DNA of 64,000 bases, from the NCBI RefSeq assembly GCF_900177805.1, contig NZ_FXAX01000001.1, positions 1,302,001 through 1,366,000 on the forward strand, in the 5' to 3' direction. Source of the stretch: Fibrobacter sp. UWB13 (GTDB lineage: Bacteria; Fibrobacterota; Fibrobacteria; Fibrobacterales; Fibrobacteraceae). A program made the translations under genes and the position numbers. The notes under the pieces were generated by a model. That model was not told where the DNA came from. It worked only from the letters and a program-made list of their open reading frames with translations, and did not search any database. Below are positions 1 to 7,160 of this stretch, piece by piece (the first letter of the stretch is position 1; every line of letters starts with the position of its first letter).

Positions 1-1437
1 TTCGTGTTCGATCGGCTGGTGCGTCGGGCCGTCTTCACCCACGCGGAAGCTGTCGTGCGTGAACACGTACTTGACCGGGAGGCCCATGAGAGCGGCCATA
101 CGGATTGCCGGCTTCATGAAGTCACTGAAGACAAAGAACGTTGCGCAAATCGGATAGAGACCGCCGTGGAGAGCGATACCGTTTGCAATGGCACCCATCG
201 TGAGTTCAGCAACGCCGACCTGGACAAATGCACCCTTGAAGTCGTTAGCGCGGAAGATGCCCGTCTTGTCGAGGAATGCCTGCGTGTTGTCGGAGTTCGA
301 AAGGTCTGCAGAGCTGCAGATGATGTTGTGATAATTTTCGGCGAGGTAGCCAAGAACTGTACCGCTCGTGACGCGAGTGGCAACACCTTCCTTGATGTTG
401 AGCTTGGAGAGGTCGATTTTGAGACCCTTGCCCGAGAGCCATTCGTTGAGGGTAGCGGACTTTTCGGCGTTAGCCTTGTCCCAAGCAGCCTTAGCCTTCT
501 TCCATTCGGCGACCTGCTTGCGGAGTTCGTTTGCGCGAGCTTCGAAGCCAGCCTTCACATCGTCAAAGACCTGGAACGGATCATCCGGATTGCCACCGAG
601 ATTCTTGACCGTAGCAGAAGTAGAAGCACCTGCGGCATTGAGCGGCTGACCGTGCGTAGAGACAGCGCCTTCGTAGCTCTTGCCATCTTCGGCGATTGCT
701 CCCTTAGCCATCGTGGTGTGACCGTAGACGAGCACCGGCTTTTCGGTTTCAGCCCAAGCGGCCTTGAATGCCTTGCGAAGTTCTGCAATGTTGGAACCGT
801 CGCATTCGATAACGCGGAAGCCCCAGGATTCGTACTGCTTCACGAAGTCGTGGTCCATCACGTCTTCAGTCTTGCAGCTAAGCTGGACCTGGTTTGCGTC
901 GTAGAAGAAAATGAGGTTCGAAAGCTTGAGGTGACCTGCAATGCGGCCCACGCCGTATGCAATTTCTTCTTCGAGACCGCCGTCAGAAACGAGGCAGACG
1001 GTCTTGTGTTCGAGGATAGAGCCAAAGCGTTCGACCATGAAGCGTTCAGCGATAGCGCCACCGAGAGCAATGCCGTGGCCGATACCGAGCGGGCCCGAGG
1101 AGTTTTCAATACCGAGGGCGACATCGACTTCCGGATGGCCCGGAGTGCGGCTGCCAAGCTGGCGGAAGTTCTTCACGTCTTCGAGCGTGAGGCGGTTCGT
1201 GAGGACGAGTTCGGAGTAGAGGAGCGGACTCATGTGACCCGGGTCCATGAAGAAGCGGTCGCGAGCCATCCAGTTGGCATCGTCCGGATCGTAACGCAAG
1301 AATTCAGCAAACAAAAGCGTGATGGCGTCTGCGGCGCCCATGGCTCCACCCGGATGTCCGGACTTGGCCTTCTGCACCATTGCGGCAGAAAGGATACGGA
1401 CGTTGTCAGCTGCTTTTGTAACTAATGAATCTTGCAC
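1..1437 (-). CDS. tkt: Transketolase, N-terminal 479 codons (3' end beyond left edge)
   Basis: Thiamine-diphosphate enzyme of the non-oxidative pentose phosphate pathway that moves two-carbon ketol units between sugar phosphates. The GTG start at 1437 has AAAGGGG upstream. Visible motifs are KSGHPGGAMG near the N-terminus, SDGGLEEE followed by a DAN triplet about 28 residues on (the diphosphate-binding motif, with S for the usual first G), GVAELTMGA (the catalytic-glutamate region, AEL instead of the common REH) and EDGPTHQPIE near the cut end. About 480 of the usual 630-670 residues are present. The reading frame is open to base 1, so it is partial rather than broken. The long plus-strand ORF over it is a shadow. 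Confidence 0.96.
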   Translation of the reverse strand, partial: MQDSLVTKAADNVRILSAAMVQKAKSGHPGGAMGAADAITLLFAEFLRYDPDDANWMARDRFFMDPGHMSPLLYSELVLTNRLTLEDVKNFRQLGSRTPGHPEVDVALGIENSSGPLGIGHGIALGGAIAERFMVERFGSILEHKTVCLVSDGGLEEEIAYGVGRIAGHLKLSNLIFFYDANQVQLSCKTEDVMDHDFVKQYESWGFRVIECDGSNIAELRKAFKAAWAETEKPVLVYGHTTMAKGAIAEDGKSYEGAVSTHGQPLNAAGASTSATVKNLGGNPDDPFQVFDDVKAGFEARANELRKQVAEWKKAKAAWDKANAEKSATLNEWLSGKGLKIDLSKLNIKEGVATRVTSGTVLGYLAENYHNIICSSADLSNSDNTQAFLDKTGIFRANDFKGAFVQVGVAELTMGAIANGIALHGGLYPICATFFVFSDFMKPAIRMAALMGLPVKYVFTHDSFRVGEDGPTHQPIEHE

Positions 1438-1466
1438 GGTCTAACCCCTTTAGAGTTTTGTTTTTA

Positions 1467-1480
1467 CGCGGCAAATTTAG
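1467..1480 (-). promoter_or_regulatory. Candidate -10 region of transketolase gene
   Basis: Minus-strand CTAAATTTGCCGCG: a TAAATT hexamer followed by TGCCGC. It matches the CTAnnTTTGSCGC pattern before gmk, priA, cysE and gph in this window. Predicted start near 1467 gives a leader of about 30 nt containing the ribosome-binding site. No clear -35 is seen. Confidence 0.4.
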
Positions 1481-1631
1481 TTTTTTCTTGCGAAACTCTC
1501 AAGGTATATTGTCAAATGAAAAGCCCAAAGCAATAAAAAGTTATATTTTCGCAACAACTTAAAATAATCCCTAAACGCCCCAAAAGAAGCGATTCTTGGA
1601 GCGCTTTTACGTGTTATCGAGAAGGAACCAA

Positions 1632-4193
1632 ATGAATATTAAAGACGCTATCTTGAGACTATTCAAGAACTTAGCTCACCCCACAGGCATCTTAGGCACC
1701 CTCATTGCCATAGCCATTCCCTTTCTTATTTACCTCGCCCCCAACATCAAGCACAGGGAAACCATCCGCCAACTGGATATAAACCTCCCACTCCCACTTT
1801 TTGGGATCCAGTTCATTCTTGGAATCGTTATTTTCTGTTTTTTGAGTAAAGATTTTAGAGAATGGCTCAAGGGAATCCTCCCCGCAAAGTCCGTGAGCAT
1901 CATGACTCTCGTATTCGCCGTCGCGGTTTCGATTTTTGCAGGCACCCAAATTGAAGCCCGGCACCGCGTCCAAAGTGACGAAAGCGTATTCATGTCGGTC
2001 GCTCAGAACATGTACTACAACCACGAATCCTACACCTGCAACCAGGGCGAATTCGACAACGGCACACTAAAATGCAAATCTACGTCCAACAGCTTTAAGA
2101 CCAAAGGACTTTCGTTCCTTTATTACCTCGGCATGCCATTGTTCGGCAGCGATCTGCGCTGGATATTCACAGCCGAATTCGTGATGCTCCCGCTTTCGTT
2201 CCTACTCATGTTCCTTGCGATTGTCGCCTGGACAAGGCAACCCCTCCTTGCGTTTTTCGCCTCGCTCCTCATGGCTCTCCAACCGACAGTGCTGTTCCAG
2301 TTCCGCGCCATGTCCGTTGAACCGCTCTATATTTTCCTCTCCGCACTTGCATTGCTCGTCTTTAAATGGGCTTACGACAGGAACACCGTTTGGCACTGGA
2401 CTCTCCTCGCCCTCATCCTAGCCTTCTTCGCCCAGACCCGCCAAGAAACCATCTTCTGCATCTTTGCATTCGTCCTCTTTGCACTTCCGAAGCTTCTCGA
2501 CAAGAAAGACGAAAAAGCGCCTGTCTTCTTCGTGACCCTTTCGCTTTTCTCCGTACCCGCCCTCCTCACAATTAGCTACTTCCAGGGATTCGGTTTCCAG
2601 GGTGGTGAATTTGAAGCCCACGGTCACTTCTTCGAAGACCTCGCCAAGAACTGGGAAGTCATGACGAAACCGCTCAAGAGCAATGGAGAACTCGAAAATC
2701 CGTTCCTCAGCTACTTTAATTATTTGTTCGCCATCGGTAGCATTTACCTCCTCTTCCGCGCCATCAACGATGCCAGAAAGAACAATTTCACATACCTCAA
2801 GATTCTCGCCTTTTTACTCCTCTACCACCTGCAAACATATGTGATTCTCGAAAACGTCTCTGGCGATTTCAGCATCGAAATCAACCAGCGCTATAGCCTC
2901 GTGATGTTACCGTCCATGGCATTTGTCGCAGCGCTCCCAGTCACGCACATGGTTCAGTATTTTACCACCCCGACAGGCTGCAAAAATCGGAACGGCAAAA
3001 ATGCAATTATCGGGATGGTGATTGTGGCACTCGCCTTTACAGGTTGGACATTCCACTACAAGCAAGACTTTAAAAACAATATCATGTACAACCGCAACCA
3101 CTTGACCATCGAAGAACATGAAATTCTCGGATGGCTCAAAGACTTACCGAAGGCAGACCGATTCTTTATTTACGGCCGTCCTTGGCACTTTGTGGGTTAC
3201 GGCATGTCTTCCATCCACTACGACAACGCTCGCAAAATGTCGAACAGCGAAATGAAGGACTTGATTGACAAGTACAAGGGAGAAGTCTATTACATCCGCG
3301 GACTGGACTGCTGGGACAGCCACACTTACCACAAGAAAGCCGTGGAACACCGCATCGCCACGACCTGCGATGTGTTTGAACGCGAGATGGATTTGACGGG
3401 CGTCAAGAACATCTTGATTACGAACAACTACTGGGTCCAAATAGCAAAGTTCAACGGTCGCAAGAACTACAATCCAGGGAAAATTATCGCCACGAACGAA
3501 TTGGAAGTCACTCCTGCCGATTCCGCTGCAGCACAGTCTGCATCACTCAAAATTCATTACGAGCTTAAAGAACAAAGTAAAGCCGCCGCGAATTGGAATA
3601 TAACGCTATTGGTAAATGACAAAATTATCGAGCAAGCCATTTACAAATTCGGTTCGTACGATAAGGAAATCGATGTAGCCAAATTACAGCCGGGCTATAA
3701 CCAGGTGCGTTTTTTGGTACAGGACTTGGTTACCAAAAGCAAGCTCGCCGATGTTTCCAAATTCTACTTTGAAAAAGCTAACGGTGCAATCGCCCTCACG
3801 AACTACCCCATTGAAAGCCACAAACAGGAATGGGGCAAATTGCATAAGAACGAAAGCATAGAAGGAAACAAGCTCAACGTCAATGGACAAAGCTTTATTA
3901 ATGGTCTTGGCACACATGCCTCTTCAACAACCGTTTTTGATATCGGACAAAAGTTCGCGAAACTCAACTTCGCGACAGGTCTTGATGATGAATCGCTTTG
4001 CAGCGAGGGCGCTGCTGTAGAAGTTTTCGGAGACGGCAAGTCGATTGCAAAAACACCTTTCTTTAGAAACGGCGAATTGCACAAAGTCGAGGCGAATGTC
4101 GCTGGTGTCCAAAAGCTCACCATCATGACCTTCCCAAAAGAGGGCATCAACTGCAGCCACGTAGACATCATCAACCCCGTACTTATACCTTAG
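1632..4193 (+). CDS. Multi-pass membrane glycosyltransferase (GT39/ArnT-like) with C-terminal NPCBM/NEW2 domain
   Basis: 853 residues from the ATG at 1632, which follows AGAAGGA at good spacing; an ATG 36 nt upstream has no such site. Residues about 1-430 are a string of ten or so hydrophobic helices, with a DES pair after the first external loop (QSDESVFMSVAQNM), as in lipid-linked-sugar transferases of the PMT/ArnT type. Residues 440-730 are soluble. The last 120 residues (GLGTHASS, then FATGLDDE) match NPCBM/NEW2 carbohydrate-binding domains. Likely transfers a sugar from a polyprenyl phosphate carrier outside the membrane. The GT2 gene just downstream is the type that makes such donors. 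Specific substrate unknown. Confidence 0.75.
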   Translation: MNIKDAILRLFKNLAHPTGILGTLIAIAIPFLIYLAPNIKHRETIRQLDINLPLPLFGIQFILGIVIFCFLSKDFREWLKGILPAKSVSIMTLVFAVAVSIFAGTQIEARHRVQSDESVFMSVAQNMYYNHESYTCNQGEFDNGTLKCKSTSNSFKTKGLSFLYYLGMPLFGSDLRWIFTAEFVMLPLSFLLMFLAIVAWTRQPLLAFFASLLMALQPTVLFQFRAMSVEPLYIFLSALALLVFKWAYDRNTVWHWTLLALILAFFAQTRQETIFCIFAFVLFALPKLLDKKDEKAPVFFVTLSLFSVPALLTISYFQGFGFQGGEFEAHGHFFEDLAKNWEVMTKPLKSNGELENPFLSYFNYLFAIGSIYLLFRAINDARKNNFTYLKILAFLLLYHLQTYVILENVSGDFSIEINQRYSLVMLPSMAFVAALPVTHMVQYFTTPTGCKNRNGKNAIIGMVIVALAFTGWTFHYKQDFKNNIMYNRNHLTIEEHEILGWLKDLPKADRFFIYGRPWHFVGYGMSSIHYDNARKMSNSEMKDLIDKYKGEVYYIRGLDCWDSHTYHKKAVEHRIATTCDVFEREMDLTGVKNILITNNYWVQIAKFNGRKNYNPGKIIATNELEVTPADSAAAQSASLKIHYELKEQSKAAANWNITLLVNDKIIEQAIYKFGSYDKEIDVAKLQPGYNQVRFLVQDLVTKSKLADVSKFYFEKANGAIALTNYPIESHKQEWGKLHKNESIEGNKLNVNGQSFINGLGTHASSTTVFDIGQKFAKLNFATGLDDESLCSEGAAVEVFGDGKSIAKTPFFRNGELHKVEANVAGVQKLTIMTFPKEGINCSHVDIINPVLIP

Positions 4194-4333
4194 TCATTAG
4201 TCAATAGTCACAAGTCATTAGTTTTACGTATGGCGGCAAAGCCGCGATTATTTAGCTAATGACTAATGACCAACTTACTAGAAGAATTTATATAAAAAAT
4301 TCCTAGTAACTAATAACTACTAACTAGTAACTA
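4191..4333. repeat. Heptad-repeat element A (7-bp periodic arrays with central GCGGC hairpin)
   Basis: Starts at the stop codon of the preceding gene. Reads as 7-bp units AGTCATT/AGTCAAT/AGTCACA/AGTCATT, then GGCGGCAAAGCCGC, then inverted units (ACTAATG twice), then a second array AGTAACT/AATAACT/ACTAACT/AGTAACT. The last array covers the expected -35 region of the next gene. Confidence 0.75.
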
Positions 4334-4346
4334 TTTTTTAAATTGC

Positions 4347-4359
4347 TATAATTGCACTA
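4347..4359 (+). promoter_or_regulatory. -10 box TATAAT six bases before the GT2 start codon (leaderless candidate)
   Basis: TATAAT at 4347-4352, then TGCACT, then ATG at 4359. A start 7 nt after the hexamer places the first transcribed base on the start codon. No ribosome-binding site is present. Confidence 0.5.
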
Positions 4360-5270
4360 TGCTTTTATCCGTAATTATACCTGTTTTTAATGAAGAAGAG
4401 ATCGTTGCCGAAACCTACCGCGTCTTGGAGGAAGAGCTCAAGGATATCGAACACGAACTCATTTTCGTAAACGACGGTTCCAAGGACCGCACCCGAGAAA
4501 TCGTGGAAGGCCTCCTCCCCGGGAACCCGAACAACAAAATCATCAACTTTAGCCGTAACTTCGGTCACCAGGCAGCATTCAGCGCAGGTCTCGACCACGC
4601 CCAGGGCGCAGCCGTCGTCATTATCGACGGCGACTTGCAAGACCCGCCAAGCCTTATCCACGAAATGCTCGAAAAGTGGCGTGAAGGCTATCAGGTCGTT
4701 TATGCCCAGCGCAACAAGCGCAAAGGCGAAACACTCTTCAAGCGTTTCACGGCATTCTGCTTCTACCGTTTGATTGGCAAGCTCACGAGCATTGATATTC
4801 CGCCTGACACCGGCGACTTCAGACTCATGGACCGCTGCGTGGTAGACCAGCTCAAGAACCTTCCGGAACGCAGCCGCTTCTTGCGCGGGCTCGTATGCTG
4901 GGTCGGCTTCAAGAAGATTGGCGTCAAGTATGACCGCGCCGAACGCACCGCAGGCACTTCGAAGTATCCGCTCAAGAAGATGTTGCGCCTCGCGTTTGAC
5001 GGCATCACAGGCTTCAGCTCGGCTCCGCTCAAGATCAGCTTCTACATGGGCTTCATTGCAACAATCGTTGGCTTTGCGCTCCTCGTCTGGTCGATTCTCG
5101 AAAAGTTCCTCTCCCCTGCGACAACGGTTCCGGGCTGGGCATCGCTCATGACCGCCATCGTGTTCTTCGCAGGCGTGCAGCTTTTGACCATCGGCATTCT
5201 CGGCGAATACATCGGCCGAATCTACGACGAAGTCAAGCAGCGCCCGCTGTACATCGAAGACAAGAAATAG
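4359..5270 (+). CDS. Family 2 glycosyltransferase, DPM1/GtrB/ArnC-like
   Basis: 303 residues. An N-terminal GT-A domain begins LLSVIIPVFNEEE and carries FVNDGSKDRT and the metal-binding IDGDLQDPP motif; two transmembrane helices follow at about 225-250 and 260-285. This layout is that of polyprenyl-phosphate hexosyl- or pentosyltransferases, which load a sugar from an NDP donor onto undecaprenyl phosphate on the cytoplasmic face. Lies 165 nt after the large membrane transferase, which plausibly uses the product, although a heptad-repeat element and a promoter separate them. Sugar specificity cannot be read from sequence. Confidence 0.85.
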   Translation: MLLSVIIPVFNEEEIVAETYRVLEEELKDIEHELIFVNDGSKDRTREIVEGLLPGNPNNKIINFSRNFGHQAAFSAGLDHAQGAAVVIIDGDLQDPPSLIHEMLEKWREGYQVVYAQRNKRKGETLFKRFTAFCFYRLIGKLTSIDIPPDTGDFRLMDRCVVDQLKNLPERSRFLRGLVCWVGFKKIGVKYDRAERTAGTSKYPLKKMLRLAFDGITGFSSAPLKISFYMGFIATIVGFALLVWSILEKFLSPATTVPGWASLMTAIVFFAGVQLLTIGILGEYIGRIYDEVKQRPLYIEDKK

Positions 5271-5276
5271 ACGAGC

Positions 5277-5372
5277 GAGTTGTTAGTCTTTGGTTATTAG
5301 CTATATTTGGCGCATATAGAGCCTAGTTAAAGCTAATGGCTATTGACTAACAACTATTGACCATTGACTAAA
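5277..5372. repeat. Heptad-repeat element B
   Basis: Units TTAGTCT/TTGGTTA/TTAGCTA lead directly into a -10 box, and inverted units GCTAATG/GCTATTG/ACTAACA/ACTATTG/ACCATTG follow on the other side. Same 7-bp period as element A. Fills the GT2-gmk gap. Confidence 0.7.
5301..5313 (+). promoter_or_regulatory. Candidate gmk promoter -10 region
   Basis: CTATATTTGGCGC, nearly identical to the sequence before cysE. Predicted start about 5314 gives a leader of roughly 60 nt carrying the right arm of heptad element B. Confidence 0.4.
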
Positions 5373-5374
5373 AA

Positions 5375-5935
5375 ATGAAAAACAAGCTTTTCGTTATGAG
5401 TGCCGCTAGTGGCGCAGGCAAGACCACCCTCAAGGATCTTGTCATCAAGGATTTCCCGGACATCAAGTATTCCATTTCGGCTACAACGCGCAAGCCGCGT
5501 GAAGGCGAAATCGACGGAGTCCACTACTTCTTCAAGACCAAGGAAGAATTCGAGCAGATGATCAAGGACGACGCTTTGGTCGAATACAATCTGGTTCACG
5601 GGAACTACTACGGAACGCCCAAGAGCTTTGTCGAGAAGACTCTCGCCGAAGGAAACCGCGTGCTGTTTGACCTTGACGTTTTCGGTAAGGTCAACTTCGA
5701 CAAGGTTTACCCTGACGCAACAGGCATTTTCATTTTGCCGCCAAGCGACGAAGAACTCGAACGCCGCCTCCGTGGTCGTGGCACCGACAGCGAAGAAGTC
5801 ATCCAGCTCCGCCTTGCAAACGCGAAGAAAGAAATCGAATTTGCAAAGACTAAGGGCAAGTACGAATACACCATCGTGAACGATGATCTTCAGAAAGCCG
5901 CTGACGAACTCCGCGCTATTTTGAGCCAGAAGTAA
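5375..5935 (+). CDS. gmk: Guanylate kinase
   Basis: 186 residues, full length for the family. Converts GMP and ATP to GDP and ADP in the cytoplasm, essential for GTP and dGTP supply. The P-loop SAASGAGKTTL spans residues 9-19; the GMP-binding signature ATTRKPREGEIDGVHYFF and the lid-region RLRGRGTD follow in the standard order. No Shine-Dalgarno precedes the ATG; the leader contains the heptad-repeat arm. A strong terminator follows at once, so this looks monocistronic. Confidence 0.97.
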   Translation: MKNKLFVMSAASGAGKTTLKDLVIKDFPDIKYSISATTRKPREGEIDGVHYFFKTKEEFEQMIKDDALVEYNLVHGNYYGTPKSFVEKTLAEGNRVLFDLDVFGKVNFDKVYPDATGIFILPPSDEELERRLRGRGTDSEEVIQLRLANAKKEIEFAKTKGKYEYTIVNDDLQKAADELRAILSQK

Positions 5936-5978
5936 ACTGCCCCAAAAGCCGCGAGATTCGCACTCGCTACAACCTTTG

Positions 5979-6018
5979 AAATTCCCGCCCCATCGTTTAC
6001 CGAGAGGCGGGAATTTTT
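5979..6018 (+). terminator. Rho-independent terminator after gmk
   Basis: AAATTCCCGCC pairs with GGCGGGAATTT around a 15-nt loop, followed by a T-run. Confidence 0.8.
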
Positions 6019-6028
6019 GTGTGAGGTG

Positions 6029-7039
6029 TTATGTGTGAATTCTTACGACAATGGAATTTTCAAAGAAGCTCGGATCCGCCCCCAAGCGCCACAGCTTAGA
6101 GCCGTATGCAAACAAGCCTGGACGAGCCTTGCGCAAAATCGCCGCCCCCGTCGCACGCAGATACCCCGCCTTGCTCTTTGACGTCACCCCCTTGAGCCTA
6201 GCCACCAAATCATCAATACTCACGCTAATGGCATTATGATCATGCGGGTTATACGGTTCAGCCTGCACCTTGGTCGCAAGCGATGCGAAAAATTCCTGAC
6301 ATTTCAAGCCAACTGCAGCAGCATCTTCAAAAAATCGGAACGCCGTCGCTCTTTTAACAACCGATTCGAACTTTTCGATGCCAGCAATCCAGGGATGGTT
6401 CGTTGCACCCACAAGCCCAATCGTAAAGTCAAACGATTCCGTTTCGCGGAAATAGCGGATGAACATTTCCTCCGGCGTTTCCTTTTCAGGATTCGGCTTG
6501 AGAACTCCTTTTGCAGCCTCTAGGAGAATCGCCGCAACATTCGTTTCGCCCGTAGAAATCGGAGCATTAGCCTTGTAAATCTGCGCAAAGTCAGAATCGC
6601 CGCGGAAACCGCCATAGACATACGCAAATAGAGCCTCAGCCGCAACAGGTTTTATGAGATGCACCACCAGCGGCAAAAAGTTCGCAAACACAGCAGCACG
6701 GCGACGCAAAAGTTCCGCAACAAGCAGTCCATCATGTTCATCAACAGCCAGCAGCAGCGCGCCCACATGCAGCAAGAACGAATATTGCCCGACATCTAAA
6801 TTTTTGACATCGTTTGGCAAATAAACATTGATCGACGCTTGCAAAACCTTTGGCAAGTACATGTACCAAGAAGGCGTGAAATAAGCACTCCCGTCAACGC
6901 ACTGCATCTGCGAAAGTTCCTCATCTGTCGCAGACGCGCCATTGACAAGATCAAGAATCCCGGTTGCGCTCCGCGAGAAACCGTAAAACATTATATCCCG
7001 ATCTGTCTCTATCTTGATATAAAATATTTCATTTGCCAT
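6029..7039 (-). CDS. Conserved hypothetical protein, 336 aa
   Basis: Function not recognised. The ATG at 7039 follows GGAGG seven bases upstream, a strong site, so the start is firm. No signal peptide or confident membrane helix; composition is that of a soluble, largely helical protein with an acidic middle segment (PNPEKETPEEMFIRYFRETE) and a basic C-terminus. Ordinary codon use supports a real gene. It lies downstream of the TIGR02171 lipoprotein gene in the same direction, but a 121-nt gap with its own -10 box and a 23-bp dyad suggests separate, regulated transcription. Confidence 0.75.
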   Translation of the reverse strand: MANEIFYIKIETDRDIMFYGFSRSATGILDLVNGASATDEELSQMQCVDGSAYFTPSWYMYLPKVLQASINVYLPNDVKNLDVGQYSFLLHVGALLLAVDEHDGLLVAELLRRRAAVFANFLPLVVHLIKPVAAEALFAYVYGGFRGDSDFAQIYKANAPISTGETNVAAILLEAAKGVLKPNPEKETPEEMFIRYFRETESFDFTIGLVGATNHPWIAGIEKFESVVKRATAFRFFEDAAAVGLKCQEFFASLATKVQAEPYNPHDHNAISVSIDDLVARLKGVTSKSKAGYLRATGAAILRKARPGLFAYGSKLWRLGADPSFFENSIVVRIHT

Positions 7040-7070
7040 TGCAGGCCTCCTTTCTGAAGGTTACAAGACA

Positions 7071-7076
7071 AATATA
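7071..7076 (-). promoter_or_regulatory. Candidate -10 box for the 336-aa gene
   Basis: Minus-strand TATATT followed by TGTC, about 31 nt upstream of the start codon. The expected -35 position (7094-7099) falls in the centre of the dyad at 7084-7106. Confidence 0.4.
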
Positions 7077-7083
7077 CGTTTAA

Positions 7084-7106
7084 AGAATGTCATATAATGA
7101 CATTCT
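7084..7106. promoter_or_regulatory. Perfect 10-bp inverted repeat, candidate operator
   Basis: AGAATGTCAT and ATGACATTCT separated by ATA. AT-rich, no following T-run, and centred on the -35 region of the minus-strand promoter for the 336-aa gene. The position suits a dimeric repressor better than a terminator. Confidence 0.5.
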
Positions 7107-7160
7107 AAACTTTTACAAAAATTCTTCAATATTTTTAATAAGTAATCTTTGCGATTCTTT

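Noticed and set aside
4-1425. 473-codon plus-strand ORF
   Set aside because: Shadow of transketolase on the minus strand, whose thiamine-diphosphate motifs are clear.
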